NCBI GenBank assembly: GCA_003169845.1 | Contig: PNAG01000021.1 | Coordinates: forward strand, 62,001 to 126,000 | Source: Candidatus Dormiibacterota bacterium | GTDB lineage: Bacteria > Chloroflexota > Dormibacteria > Dormibacterales > Dormibacteraceae | DNA length: 64,000 bases | Direction of reading: 5' to 3' | Shown: piece after piece, positions 17,027 to 25,439 of the stretch | How positions within the stretch are numbered: position 1 is the stretch's first letter | How the letters are laid out: each line of letters starts with the position of its first letter | Made by a program: the position numbers and the translations under genes | The notes under the pieces: model-generated | Databases searched by the model: none | Told to the model about the DNA's origin: nothing | The model's input: the letters and a program-made list of their open reading frames with translations, nothing else

Positions 17027-18133
17027 TTGGACGTTTACGTGGGCGGTGCGACAGTCCTCTACCAGGACAGGGAGAGCCAGGCCGACGGTGCTCAGGCCGA
17101 GGGCGACGCGCTCTGGCTCACCCTCTCGGAACTGACCGCCACCACCGGCTGGGAGCTCAAGCCCGAGGGTGTTTGCAAAGAAGAGACATGCGTTCCGGTG
17201 CCCGCCGCACGCCGGGCGGCAATGATCCGGACCCAGCCTTCAGGGACGCAGCTCAATCTCACCGAGTTCGCCCGGCTGATCGACCAGCCCGTCGCCCACG
17301 ACCAGGCGACGTCAGTCTGGTATTTCGGTCCCGCCGGTTGGGAATGGAGAACACGGCTGAGCACGCGAGTGGCACCGGACTTCGCCTTACCCGACCTGTC
17401 CGGCCGGGTTCATTCGCTTTCCGACCTGCGCGGCAAGAAGATCCTCCTGCTCTTCTGGGCCTCCTGGTGAGGCTGCCGGCTTGACCTGCCGGTCTGGCAG
17501 GGACTGCGCGAGGAGCTGAAGGACAGCGGCTTCGAGGTGGTCACGGTCGCCTGCGACGCCAACGGCAGGGCGGCGGTGGAACCCTTCATCACAGCCGCAC
17601 ACCAGCAGCATCCGAGCCTTCTCGACGAAACGCTGCAGGTGGCGGAGCTTTACGACGTGCGCAACGTGCCCTCGGTCTTCTGGATCGATGAGACGGGACG
17701 CATGGTGCGAGCCCATGACCCGATCTACGCGCAGCGCCGCAATCGCGAGACCGGGGAGGTCACGGTCAACCGCGACTATCTGGATGCGGTCCGCGACTGG
17801 ATTGCGAAAGGCGACCACAGCACTTTCTTGATGGACGCGAAGCGGCTCGACTCGCGCCTGCCCGCCCTGGATGCCGATGACGTGGAGGCTGCCGCCTTCT
17901 TTCACCTTGGCACCTATCTCGCCAAGCGCGGCCACCCGGCGGAAGCCCTCGTCCACTTCAAGCGGGCTCACGCCCTGCGTCCTCAAAACTGGACATACAA
18001 GCGCCAGGCCTGGAACCTCGGTGATATCGAGCGCGATTACGGCACGACCTTTCAGGAGGCGTTGAAAGACCCTGCCAGCGGTCCGTTCTATCCGTCGCTG
18101 GACCTGGTCGAGCCGGCCGGCGACGGAGGATGA
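17027..18133 (+). CDS. Selenocysteine-containing thioredoxin-fold (TlpA/AhpC-type) redoxin, UGA = Sec
   Basis: About 368 residues if the UGA at 17468-17470 is read as Sec. Both sides of the UGA are in one frame and form one fold. Residues 1-110 are an N-terminal domain with a Cys pair (C50, C55 in GVCKEETCVPV). Then comes the redoxin domain APDFALPDLSG (about 116), LLLFWASW-U-GCRLDLP with Sec148 and Cys150, and the cis-Pro loop VRNVPSVFWID. A TPR-like helical hairpin (FHLGTYLAKRGHPAEALVHF) is near the C-terminus. Usual relatives have WCxxCR; here the motif is U-x-C. Likely role: thiol/selenol redox chemistry, reductase or peroxidase type. TTG 17027 is the best start I can find; GTG 17039 is possible. 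Confidence 0.88.
17485..17501 (+). promoter_or_regulatory. Bacterial SECIS-like hairpin
   Basis: CCTGCC (17485-17490) pairs perfectly with GGCAGG (17496-17501) around a five-base GGTCT loop. The first loop G is 21 bases after the UGA. Bacterial SECIS elements lie within the coding region just after the UGA and bind SelB through G and U bases in the apical loop; the E. coli fdhF loop also contains GGUCU. Position, loop and stem all fit. Confidence 0.8.
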
Positions 18134-18243
18134 GAGGAATGGAGCTGGTCGCGACGATCTGAGGGAACAAGCTGGTGCTCGTTCTGGGAAGCCTGAGCGC
18201 CATGCAGAGCCGCCGCGCGACGGCGTGAGCTCGCAACACTAGA

Positions 18244-18280
18244 AAGAGGCGGGATCTCGATGGTCCCGCCTTTTCGTTTT
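18244..18280 (+). terminator. Rho-independent terminator after the selenoprotein gene
   Basis: A nine-bp stem (18248-18256 with 18262-18270, one G-U pair) encloses a five-base loop. It can be extended by A-T pairs and is followed by TTTTCGTTTT. It is about 110 bp after the selenoprotein stop on the same strand. Confidence 0.85.
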
Positions 18281-18331
18281 ACTGTCTGCTACACCCGCGG
18301 CGCAGGCGGCGGCCGGTGTACGGTTGGCGGC

Positions 18332-18499
18332 GTGCCGCGCCGCAGGCGAAAGACCGGACCTCGACCGACGGCGAAGCCACAGACCAGCGACCAGGCGCCC
18401 GGTGAGGAGGTCGTCCAGGTCAACGACCAATACTCGGGCGGGGGCCCCGCTCCCGGAACCGAACCCTCGGAGCACGACCAACACCCCACCGGCGGGTAA
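18332..18499 (+). CDS. Possible small disordered protein
   Basis: A 55-residue frame from GTG 18332, basic at the start (MPRRRRKTGPRP) and rich in Gly, Pro, Gln and Asp after that. No family is recognised and no clear Shine-Dalgarno is seen. It lies between the terminator and the next membrane gene. It may be a chance ORF in GC-rich DNA. Confidence 0.3.
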   Translation: MPRRRRKTGPRPTAKPQTSDQAPGEEVVQVNDQYSGGGPAPGTEPSEHDQHPTGG

Positions 18500-18522
18500 C
18501 CTCGTCCAAGGCTGAGTCCGCG

Positions 18523-19872
18523 TTGCCCGACATGACGCCGAGCCCGCAGCAGGAGCCGGCTCCGGACATCCCCAACCGCGTCGTTTGGGTGCTGCTTGCG
18601 CTCGGCGTGCTTGTGCTCTTTTTCATTCTGCCGCACGGCATCGAAGGCGACGGCCGGCTGCGGTTTGACGCGCTCCACGGGTGGCTGCTTGGCCATGGGA
18701 TTCCGGACACGAAATATCCCCTGGTCGGGTCGGTTCCTGCGATTCCCCTGATGCTGCTGGGTCGCCTCGGTGCATCGGCCGAATGGTGGGTGTCTCGCTA
18801 CAACGTAATCGTCTACGCGACAGGCCTCGGTCTCCTGTATGTGCAGCTGCGCGGACGCCTGCCCAACGACGTGCTCGCCGCCTTCTTGTTGCTGATGGGA
18901 ACGACCGGCATGCTTCCGAGCTCCCTCACCGGTTTCGGTGCTGAGACCTTCAGCGCGATGACGGTAGGTGCCGGTTTGGCCGCCTGGTCCGCCGGCCGCT
19001 GGAAGACCGGGGCGGTGCTGCTTGGCGTCGGGGTCGCCAACCTACCTGCGAGCTTTGTTGGCCTTGCTCTCGCCATGGGTTGGTGGGCGTGGCGCATGAA
19101 GCGAATAAGGGCATTGGCGCCGCTTGCCCTGAGCGCGAGTATCTGGTTGCTCGAGAGCGCGGTGCGCCGCAAATCAGCTGTCGCCACGGGCTACGAGAAC
19201 GATCACGGTTTTCAGACGCTCCTGCCGTATTCGGGGCTGTCCGGCTTCAGCTATCCGACGTTTTTTGGCGTGCTGTCGCTCCTCTTTTCGTTCGGCAAAG
19301 GGCTGCTCTTCTTCGCACCCGGATTGTGCCTGGCCTTCGGGCACGGCCTCGCGGCTCTGCGACAGGTGACGCAAGTCCTGGTCCTGTGGTTGCTGTATCT
19401 GGCAGGCATGGTGCTGGTTTACGGCAGCTGGTGGGCATGGTACGGAGGCTTCACGTGGGGTCCGCGATTTCTGACCTTCGCCGCGCTGCCGGCTTCGCTT
19501 CTGCTCGCGGCCCAGGTCCGTCGACCACCTCGAACCCTTCTCGCAGTCACAGTGGTGTTTGCAGCTCTATTGCTGTCAGTTTGGGTGGGAATCGATGGTC
19601 AGACTTTCGGCCGCTTCGCGCAGGACACGTGCACGGCGCACCACTACTCCCTGGAGTCGTTCTGCTGGTATGTACCGGAGTTCAGCGTGCTCTGGACGCC
19701 ATTCGTGTTTCACGCACATCTTTCGTGGGCGGACTTCGTCGTCATCGTTTTCGCGGTCGGCGTGACTGGTTACGTCGCCTATCCACTGCTCAGGCAATGG
19801 GCGGTCACCGCGCGCCGCGACATGGGCCGTGCGCGGGCCGCTTACGGGCGCAGAGGGCCCTGGGGATTTTGA
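18523..19872 (+). CDS. Polytopic membrane protein, possible glycosyltransferase
   Basis: About 449 residues with roughly ten hydrophobic helices and a Pro-rich cytoplasmic start. The loop WWAWYGGFTWGPRFL is characteristic of a group of large bacterial membrane proteins related to GT39/GT87 lipid-sugar transferases, but a catalytic DD or DE pair is not evident. Substrate unknown. TTG 18523 and ATG 18532 are both possible starts. Confidence 0.65.
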   Translation: MPDMTPSPQQEPAPDIPNRVVWVLLALGVLVLFFILPHGIEGDGRLRFDALHGWLLGHGIPDTKYPLVGSVPAIPLMLLGRLGASAEWWVSRYNVIVYATGLGLLYVQLRGRLPNDVLAAFLLLMGTTGMLPSSLTGFGAETFSAMTVGAGLAAWSAGRWKTGAVLLGVGVANLPASFVGLALAMGWWAWRMKRIRALAPLALSASIWLLESAVRRKSAVATGYENDHGFQTLLPYSGLSGFSYPTFFGVLSLLFSFGKGLLFFAPGLCLAFGHGLAALRQVTQVLVLWLLYLAGMVLVYGSWWAWYGGFTWGPRFLTFAALPASLLLAAQVRRPPRTLLAVTVVFAALLLSVWVGIDGQTFGRFAQDTCTAHHYSLESFCWYVPEFSVLWTPFVFHAHLSWADFVVIVFAVGVTGYVAYPLLRQWAVTARRDMGRARAAYGRRGPWGF

Positions 19873-19894
19873 TTTGTTAGGTGGCGGCCGTGTA

Positions 19895-20236
19895 CTAGCG
19901 CCGAATAACCCGGCCGCGGCCGATCAACATCAGAACGCCGAGCAGAATCAGAAGACTGGGCCAGAGCACGTCGCCCCTCAACCAATTGAGAAGGCCCAGA
20001 TTCTGGAGCAGGAAGTAGGCACCGATCAAAACCAGAGCGGCCCCCCAGAACCACGGCCACACGCCGCCGCCGCCCCACGCCCACGGACCGTACCAGCCGC
20101 CCGACCACTGATCGTGCATATAGTGCCGCTGCTGACGACGCCACTCGTGCCATTCGTGGCGGGACGCTCCGGGACCCGGAGGCGGGGGTGGCTGCGCAGG
20201 AGGAGACGGGACGCTGTTCGGGGGCTCGGTGGCCAT
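19895..20236 (-). CDS. LiaI/LiaF-like small membrane protein
   Basis: About 113 residues: a Pro-rich start, a Trp/Gly-rich stretch (WSGGWYGPWAWGGGG), then two helices separated by NLGLLNWLRGD, as in the LiaI/LiaF transmembrane region (DUF5668 type). Such proteins often tune envelope-stress systems; no partner kinase lies next to it. ATG 20236 is preferred over the longer frame because it begins the conserved Pro-rich tail. Confidence 0.6.
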   Translation of the reverse strand: MATEPPNSVPSPPAQPPPPPGPGASRHEWHEWRRQQRHYMHDQWSGGWYGPWAWGGGGVWPWFWGAALVLIGAYFLLQNLGLLNWLRGDVLWPSLLILLGVLMLIGRGRVIRR

Positions 20237-20432
20237 CGTGGCGATGCTACGCCTGAGCGTTTCCGCTGTGTTGCCGAGCATCAGCCGGCGGCGGCGTAAA
20301 CCTTTCGAAGCCACGATTCCAGCTCACCTGGCACCCGGCTGCAGCATCGCGACTTTGCAAAGATCACAGACTGAGCATGCTGTGGGCACTTTTTCTGCGC
20401 TTGCTCGGTGGCGGGAACGATGAAGGCTTCCA
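20237..20432. other. 196-bp gap without a recognised gene
   Basis: Holds the divergent upstream regions of the LiaF-like gene and the gluconokinase gene. I see no RNA gene, repeat or terminator here. Confidence 0.4.
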
Positions 20433-21005
20433 GTGATCGGAAGTAGTGCCAGGTCCTCACTCTCCACGCCATTGGCGAAACCCGTGGTGTTGGTCGTCAT
20501 GGGCGTGTCCGGCTGCGGGAAGACGACGGTCGCGGGCATTCTGGCCGAGGGATTGGGTTGGCCGTTCGAGGAGGGCGACGCCCTGCACCCTCAGTCGAAC
20601 ATCGAGAAGATGAAGGCCGGAAATCCCCTCACCGACGCCGACCGCCAGCGCTGGCTCACGAACATCGCGGAACGGGTTGAAGGACGCCTCGATGCCGGAG
20701 AGAACGGGCTCATCACGTGTTCGGCTCTCAAGCGGTCCTATCGAGAGTTGATCAATCGACGCGGTGCGGGTGTCGTGTTCGTTTTTCTGGCGGGTTCCAA
20801 GTCGACCATTGCGCGCCGCCTGGCCGCGCGGCGAGCGCACTTCATGCCCTCGAGCCTGCTCGACAGTCAGTTCGCCGACCTCGAAGATCCCGGACCGGAC
20901 GAGCCGCATATCCGGGTGGATATCGGCCCGCCGCCAGGCGTGGTTGCACAGGGCATCTTGCGGGAGCTCGGACTGAGTTACGGTGCCGAAGTCCGCGATG
21001 ATTGA
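20433..21005 (+). CDS. gntK: Gluconokinase
   Basis: About 190 residues. P-loop GVSGCGKTTVA, followed by FEEGDALHPQSNIEKMKAGNPLTDADRQRWL, is the signature of the GntK/shikimate-kinase-like family, and CSALKRSYRELIN is the second family motif. It phosphorylates gluconate to 6-phosphogluconate with ATP. GTG 20433 is the start; a GAAGG lies about eight bases upstream. The next gene overlaps its last bases. Confidence 0.93.
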   Translation: MIGSSARSSLSTPLAKPVVLVVMGVSGCGKTTVAGILAEGLGWPFEEGDALHPQSNIEKMKAGNPLTDADRQRWLTNIAERVEGRLDAGENGLITCSALKRSYRELINRRGAGVVFVFLAGSKSTIARRLAARRAHFMPSSLLDSQFADLEDPGPDEPHIRVDIGPPPGVVAQGILRELGLSYGAEVRDD

Positions 21006-21781
21006 AGAAGACCGTGAAGCTTGGCGACATCGAAGTGGCTCGAATCGGCCTCGGAACGAACCGATTGGCGAAGACCCAGGACAACGTCGCGTTCATCAGG
21101 TCGGCGGTGGCGGCTGGTGTGCAGATGATCGACACCGCCCACTCGTACACAGGCGGGCAGAGTGAACAGACAATCGGCGAGGCTCTCTCGCCGTTTCCCG
21201 AAGACTGCATCGTGGCAACCAAAGGCGGAGGCGGTGGCCCGGGGACCGGGCGACCCGAGGTGCTGCGCGCCGAGCTGGAGCAGAGCCTCAGTCGACTGAG
21301 GACCGGCAGCATCTCTCTCTATTACCTGCACCGCGTCGATCCGCAGACTCCAATCGAGGAAAGCCTCGCTACGATCAAGGAGTACGTGGACCAGGGCAGG
21401 GTCCGCCACGTCGGCATCTCCGAGGTCCAGATCGACCAGATCGAGCGTGCCCGGCGGGTCGTGCCCATCGCGGCAGTCCAGAACCACTACAACCTTTCAG
21501 AGCGGAAGTACGAGGGAGTCGTCGACTACTGCGCCCGCGAGGGCATTGTGTTCGTACCGTTCTTTCCCCTGCGCGGGGTCGGCGGCGCCGCGCTCGCCGA
21601 GGTCGCCGCGCGACATGGATCGGCACCGCGACAGATCGCGCTCGCGTGGCTTCTTCGGCGCTCGCCGGCGATGCTGCCGATCCCCGGCACGCTGTCGCTC
21701 GAGCACTTGAAACAGAACCTGGCGGCGTTGAAGATAGAGCTCACCGACGCGGAGTTCGAAGCGCTCCGTAAAGCGATCTGA
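21002..21781 (+). CDS. Aldo/keto reductase
   Basis: About 259 residues with all four AKR catalytic positions: Asp and Tyr in MIDTAHSYTGG, Lys in VATKGG and His in LYYLHRVD. The NADPH-binding C-terminal segment PIPGTLSLEHLKQNL is also present. It overlaps gntK by four bases, so it is probably translated from the same mRNA and may act on a sugar-derived aldehyde or ketone. TTG 21002 or GTG 21014 are possible starts. Confidence 0.88.
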   Translation: MKKTVKLGDIEVARIGLGTNRLAKTQDNVAFIRSAVAAGVQMIDTAHSYTGGQSEQTIGEALSPFPEDCIVATKGGGGGPGTGRPEVLRAELEQSLSRLRTGSISLYYLHRVDPQTPIEESLATIKEYVDQGRVRHVGISEVQIDQIERARRVVPIAAVQNHYNLSERKYEGVVDYCAREGIVFVPFFPLRGVGGAALAEVAARHGSAPRQIALAWLLRRSPAMLPIPGTLSLEHLKQNLAALKIELTDAEFEALRKAI

Positions 21782-21881
21782 CTAAAAGACACGTCGATCC
21801 GCCAACGTTTCGTGAGACGTGGGCCTAAACAGGGCTACCTCCCCATGTGCTCGTTGCCGGCTGTCACGCCAAACAAACAAA

Positions 21882-21980
21882 TGGCGGGGATGGATGGGAA
21901 TCGAACCCACCCGGGACGCCTCACAGCGCCCCGCAAACGCTTTTGAAGAGCGCGGGGAGCACCAGCTCCCGTACATCCCC
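21882..21980 (-). tRNA. selC: Selenocysteine tRNA (UCA anticodon)
   Basis: A 99-nt cloverleaf including encoded CCA. Read on the minus strand, acceptor GGGGATG pairs with CATCCCC, followed by discriminator G and CCA. The D-arm is a six-bp stem with a four-base loop (GGGAGC-TGGT-GCTCCC), a tRNA-Sec hallmark. The anticodon loop is CTTCAAA with TCA at 21944-21946 on the plus-strand complement. The variable arm is very long, and the T-loop is TTCGATT. The short D-loop, long variable arm and UCA together exclude Ser and Leu tRNAs and opal suppressors. Confidence 0.96.
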
Positions 21981-22016
21981 AGCGCAGCTACATTAACGAC
22001 GCGCGCGCGGCGGACG

Positions 22017-22361
22017 CTAGGAGGATGGGGCTTCGATCAGTGCTTCGAGCTTGGCCGTTAGGTCGCCCTTCATGTTCGGCCGGTATCCGACCGTCCGCTC
22101 GGCCGGCTTCCCGTCCTTGAAGATGATGACCGTCGGGATGGACATGATCCCGAGCGACATCGGAGTCGCGGGGTTCTCATCGATGTCCATCTTCATGACC
22201 TTGACCTTGTCGCCGAGCTCGCCATGGATCTGTTCGACGATCGGCGCGATCATGCGGCACGGCCCGCACCAGGTCGCCCAGAAGTCGACAAGCACCGGGA
22301 CATCCGACTTCAGCACCAAACTCTCGAAATCGCCATCGGTCACCGCTTGCACGTTTGACAT
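22017..22361 (-). CDS. trxA: Thioredoxin
   Basis: 114 residues, the usual size. LVDFWATWCGPCRM carries the canonical WCGPC site and SIPTVIIFKDG the cis-Pro. It reduces disulfides in the cytoplasm using NADPH via thioredoxin reductase. Unlike the selenoprotein near 17 kb it keeps two cysteines. It is encoded directly after the FmdB-type gene and next to selC. Confidence 0.96.
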   Translation of the reverse strand: MSNVQAVTDGDFESLVLKSDVPVLVDFWATWCGPCRMIAPIVEQIHGELGDKVKVMKMDIDENPATPMSLGIMSIPTVIIFKDGKPAERTVGYRPNMKGDLTAKLEALIEAPSS

Positions 22362-22685
22362 CTAGGAACCCTTCTCCGTTTTGGTATCTGATTTTGACTC
22401 TGGCTTGGTATCCGGCTTCGACTCGGGTTTCGCTTCGGTCTTCGTGTCGGCGCTCCCTTCCGAGGTCGACGCCGTGCCGTTGCTCGAGCCCGCCGAGCGC
22501 TTGCCGGCACCCTTGTAGTCAGTCGTATAGAACCCGCTGCCCTTGAAGCTGATTCCAACCGGGTAAAGCATTTTGGAGAGCTTGCCCTGGCATTTGGGGC
22601 AGGTCGTCAGCGCCTCGTCGGAGATCCTCTGAACGATCTCGAACTGGTGGCCGCAATTGCCACATCTGTATCCGTAAGTTGGCAT
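22362..22685 (-). CDS. FmdB-family zinc-ribbon protein
   Basis: About 107 residues. MPTYGYRCGNCGHQFE with a second CPKC at about residue 30 forms the FmdB zinc ribbon. YPVGISFKGSGFYTTDY is the family's C-terminal motif. After it comes a low-complexity tail built of repeated acidic/Lys/Ser-Pro units (TKTEAKPESKPDTKPESKSD). Function is unclear; FmdB was named as a putative regulator of formamidase. ATG 22685 is set by the family start MPTY. Confidence 0.9.
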   Translation of the reverse strand: MPTYGYRCGNCGHQFEIVQRISDEALTTCPKCQGKLSKMLYPVGISFKGSGFYTTDYKGAGKRSAGSSNGTASTSEGSADTKTEAKPESKPDTKPESKSDTKTEKGS

Positions 22686-22705
22686 TTCTCTTTTTGGGTT
22701 CCTAA

Positions 22706-23854
22706 CTATAGATGGCGATCTCGGTCGAGCTCGAAAAAGACCATCCCCGAAGGCGGTTTCGGATGGAAATAGGTGCTCTTCTGGGGAAGAGTCTTCCCTT
22801 CTTGGGCCAGCTTCAAAACCAGCCGGAGGTCGGGGCCGTCCAGAAAGAAAGCCGCCGAGCCCGTCCCTTCGTCCACCCATCTGACCGCTTCAGCAGGGTC
22901 GCGCGTGTACATGAGGAAGTCCTCGGGACTCCGCTTGCCCAGGATGTTGTCGATCACCTGACTGTGTAACTCCACCAGGGCCACCTCCCCTTCCAACGGA
23001 AGCACCTGGAACCTGTGGTCGCGGTAGGCCCCGGCGGCCACCCGGCCGCGCAAGGCGGCGAGCGTCTCCTCGAGCGTGGCTTTGTCCTCGCCGCCCGTGA
23101 CGGCGACGCCGGCTTTCAGGACCCGGTGGGTCGGGAGCACCTGCAGGCCAGGGTCGTCGAGGTCGGTCAGGAGCGCGAGGGTGAACCGCGAGGCGGCGTC
23201 GGCATCGCCCCCCACCTCCTCGGCGTACGCCAGGGCCGTCTCGTAGCGATGGTGACCATCCGCGATCAGGACAGGGAGTGGAGCGAGCGCGGCGTGGACG
23301 GCAGCATGAAGCGTGGGATCGGAGATCACCCAGAGGCGGTGCTCGGTTCCCTCGGGCCCGTTGAAAACGACCGCCGGGTTGCGACCGCTGACCACCTCGA
23401 TGATCTGGGCCAGGCCGCTGCCACGACCTTCATAAACGAACCACAGCGGCTCCAGGCTCACCCCTGTGGCGCGCAGCAGCGCCAGCCGGTCTTCCTTTGG
23501 CCCGCGGTGGGTTCTCTCGTGAGGCAGCACCACCCGGTCCTTGTAAGGCTGGAGGCGCAGGGCGGCGATCAGGTCCCTCCTGCGCCTGCCCTCGAATCGA
23601 ACCTCGTGAACGTACATCGACTGCGGGTCGGCGACCAGGATGCCGCCGGCCATCCACTCGTGAAACGTGCGGGCGGCGCGGTCGTAATCACTGCCGGGCC
23701 GCGTCAGCCGGACGACGTTGTAGGGCGACAGCGCCTCGTACCGCGCGACCTCCGGCTCCGGGATCACGTCATACGGAGGCGCGACGACCTTGCCGAGTTC
23801 GCCAGCTCGCGCCAGGTGGTAGCGGATGCCGGGTAGGGCACGAACGTCAGCGAT
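22706..23854 (-). CDS. DUF1015 protein with apparent AUC start codon
   Basis: About 382 residues. The DUF1015 core is clear (VVAPPYDVI, RFEGRRRRD, VLIADGHHRYETALAY). The first ATG/GTG/TTG in frame, GTG 23767, would delete the conserved N-terminus (ADVRALPGIRYH...VVAPPYD). Upstream, an ATC codon at 23854 gives a normal family start and is preceded by GGGAG six bases upstream. No other start codon exists before the frame runs deep into serA. It overlaps serA by eight bases. Function is unknown; the family is often encoded beside serine-biosynthesis genes, as here. Confidence 0.8.
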   Translation of the reverse strand: MADVRALPGIRYHLARAGELGKVVAPPYDVIPEPEVARYEALSPYNVVRLTRPGSDYDRAARTFHEWMAGGILVADPQSMYVHEVRFEGRRRRDLIAALRLQPYKDRVVLPHERTHRGPKEDRLALLRATGVSLEPLWFVYEGRGSGLAQIIEVVSGRNPAVVFNGPEGTEHRLWVISDPTLHAAVHAALAPLPVLIADGHHRYETALAYAEEVGGDADAASRFTLALLTDLDDPGLQVLPTHRVLKAGVAVTGGEDKATLEETLAALRGRVAAGAYRDHRFQVLPLEGEVALVELHSQVIDNILGKRSPEDFLMYTRDPAEAVRWVDEGTGSAAFFLDGPDLRLVLKLAQEGKTLPQKSTYFHPKPPSGMVFFELDRDRHL

Positions 23855-25439
23855 CGGATTCTCCCGGCGCCGAATCGCCGAGCTCGACGTAGCGCAGGTC
23901 GGCCATCCCGTCCACCTCGCGCAGCCTGGCCAGCACGTCTGGAGCGACGCGGTCGTCCACGGCGAGGATCATCATCGCGTTGCCGCGCGGTGAGTCGCGG
24001 CCGACCTGCATGCTCGCGATGTTGACGTCGTGCTCGCCCAGGATCGTGCCGAACCGCCCGACCACTCCCGGCCGATCTTCGTGCCTGCTGACCAGGAAGC
24101 GACCTTCCGGCACGAGGTCGACTCGAAACGAGTCGATCCGAACCGCCCGCGGTTCGGCGTTCAGCACGGTGCCGGCAAGCTCGTGGCCGCCCATGCGAAC
24201 GGTGACCAGGCTCGCGTAGCTGCCGTGCCCGGGACTGCGCCGCTCAATCAGCTTCACACCGCGGCTCGAAGCAATCAGGCGCGCGTTCACCGGGTTGATG
24301 CGGTCCTCGGTGAACTGCTGCAGCACGCCTTTGATCGCCGACGCGACGAGGAGGTTGACGTCATGCTCGGCAAGCTCGCCCTCGAAGTCCAGCTCGATCG
24401 AGCTCACGCGCCCGCCGAAGAGCTGGGCGTGAAGCGCCGCCAGGCGCTCGGTCAGGTCGGCGAACGGTCTCAGGTAAAGGAGCTCTTCCGGCGGCAAGGC
24501 CGGAGCGTTGACCGCGAATCGCGGCAACTCGCCGGCCAGGACGGCAGCCACCTCTTCTGCAACGTCGAATGCGACCGAGACCTGTGCTTCGCTTGTCGAC
24601 GCCCCTATATGCGGGGTGGCTATGAAATTGGGCAGCGCCAGAAGCGGGTTGTCACCAGGCGGCTCGTTCACGAACACGTCGAACGCCGCCGCGGCGAGGC
24701 GCCCGGTCTTGAGCGCCTCGACGAGGGCCGCCTCGTCGACGATGCCACCTCGCGCGGCGTTGATCAGGCGAGCGCCAGGTCTCATCAGTGCCAGCTCTGG
24801 CGCGCCGAGCAGGTTCCGATTGGCATCGACCAGCGGGACGTGCACGGTGACGAAATCGGCCCGCTCGAGCAGGTCGTTCAGGCTGACGAGCTCGACATTG
24901 AACAGCTCGGCCCTCTCGACAGAGACGACCGGGTCGTAAGCGACGACCTCCATCTCCAGGCCGTGCGCGCGTTTGGCTACTTCCGAGCCGACGTTGCCGA
25001 GGCCGATCACGCCCAGAGTCTTGCCGCGGATCTCGGTACCGGTGAACTTGGATCGCGTCCACTCGCCGCGCTTGACCGAGGCGTCCGCCTGGGGTATCCA
25101 GCGGGCGAGGGCCATGAGCAGCGCCACCGCATGCTCGGCGGCCGCGATGATGTTGCCTCGCGGAGCGTTGACCACGAGGATCCCCTTGCGCGTCGCCGCG
25201 GGAACGTCGATGTTGTCCACGCCGACGCCAGCGCGCCCGACCACGCGCAGCTTTCGCCCGGCCTCCAGCACCGACGCGGTGACGCGCGTCTCGCTGCGAA
25301 CCACGAGCGCATCGAACTCAGGTATGCGCTGGATCAGCTCAGCCTCGCTCAGCTTGCTGACGACCGTCACCTCTCCGGCTCGCCGCAACCGTTCCAGGCC
25401 GTCTTCGGCCAGGGGATCGGCGACCAGGATCCGCGGCAC
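23847..25439 (-). CDS. serA: D-3-phosphoglycerate dehydrogenase
   Basis: About 530 residues, the long SerA form. Substrate and NAD domains (GRAGVGVDNIDVPAATRKG, TLGVIGLGNVGSEVAKRA, CTPHIGAST-like ATPHIGASTSEA with the catalytic His) are followed by the intervening domain and a C-terminal ACT domain (DRPGVVGRFGTILGEHDVNI) that usually binds serine. It makes 3-phosphohydroxypyruvate, first step of serine synthesis. GTG 25439 overlaps the TAG of the aminotransferase gene (TAGTG). Confidence 0.95.
   Translation of the reverse strand: MPRILVADPLAEDGLERLRRAGEVTVVSKLSEAELIQRIPEFDALVVRSETRVTASVLEAGRKLRVVGRAGVGVDNIDVPAATRKGILVVNAPRGNIIAAAEHAVALLMALARWIPQADASVKRGEWTRSKFTGTEIRGKTLGVIGLGNVGSEVAKRAHGLEMEVVAYDPVVSVERAELFNVELVSLNDLLERADFVTVHVPLVDANRNLLGAPELALMRPGARLINAARGGIVDEAALVEALKTGRLAAAAFDVFVNEPPGDNPLLALPNFIATPHIGASTSEAQVSVAFDVAEEVAAVLAGELPRFAVNAPALPPEELLYLRPFADLTERLAALHAQLFGGRVSSIELDFEGELAEHDVNLLVASAIKGVLQQFTEDRINPVNARLIASSRGVKLIERRSPGHGSYASLVTVRMGGHELAGTVLNAEPRAVRIDSFRVDLVPEGRFLVSRHEDRPGVVGRFGTILGEHDVNIASMQVGRDSPRGNAMMILAVDDRVAPDVLARLREVDGMADLRYVELGDSAPGESDR

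Noticed and set aside
17468..17470. Nonsense mutation or split pseudogene in the redoxin gene
   Set aside because: Both halves are in one frame with intact motifs, the UGA replaces the redox Cys, a SECIS-like hairpin follows at the right distance, and selC is in the window. Sec is the simpler reading.
17475..17493. Alternative SECIS stem GCCGGC/GCCGGT with a TTGACCT loop
   Set aside because: It starts four bases after the UGA and places the loop G only 13 bases away, closer than in known bacterial elements. The stem at 17485-17501 fits better.
23590..23615. TCGAATCGAACC resembling a tRNA T-loop complement
   Set aside because: No cloverleaf arms around it; it lies inside the DUF1015 coding sequence.
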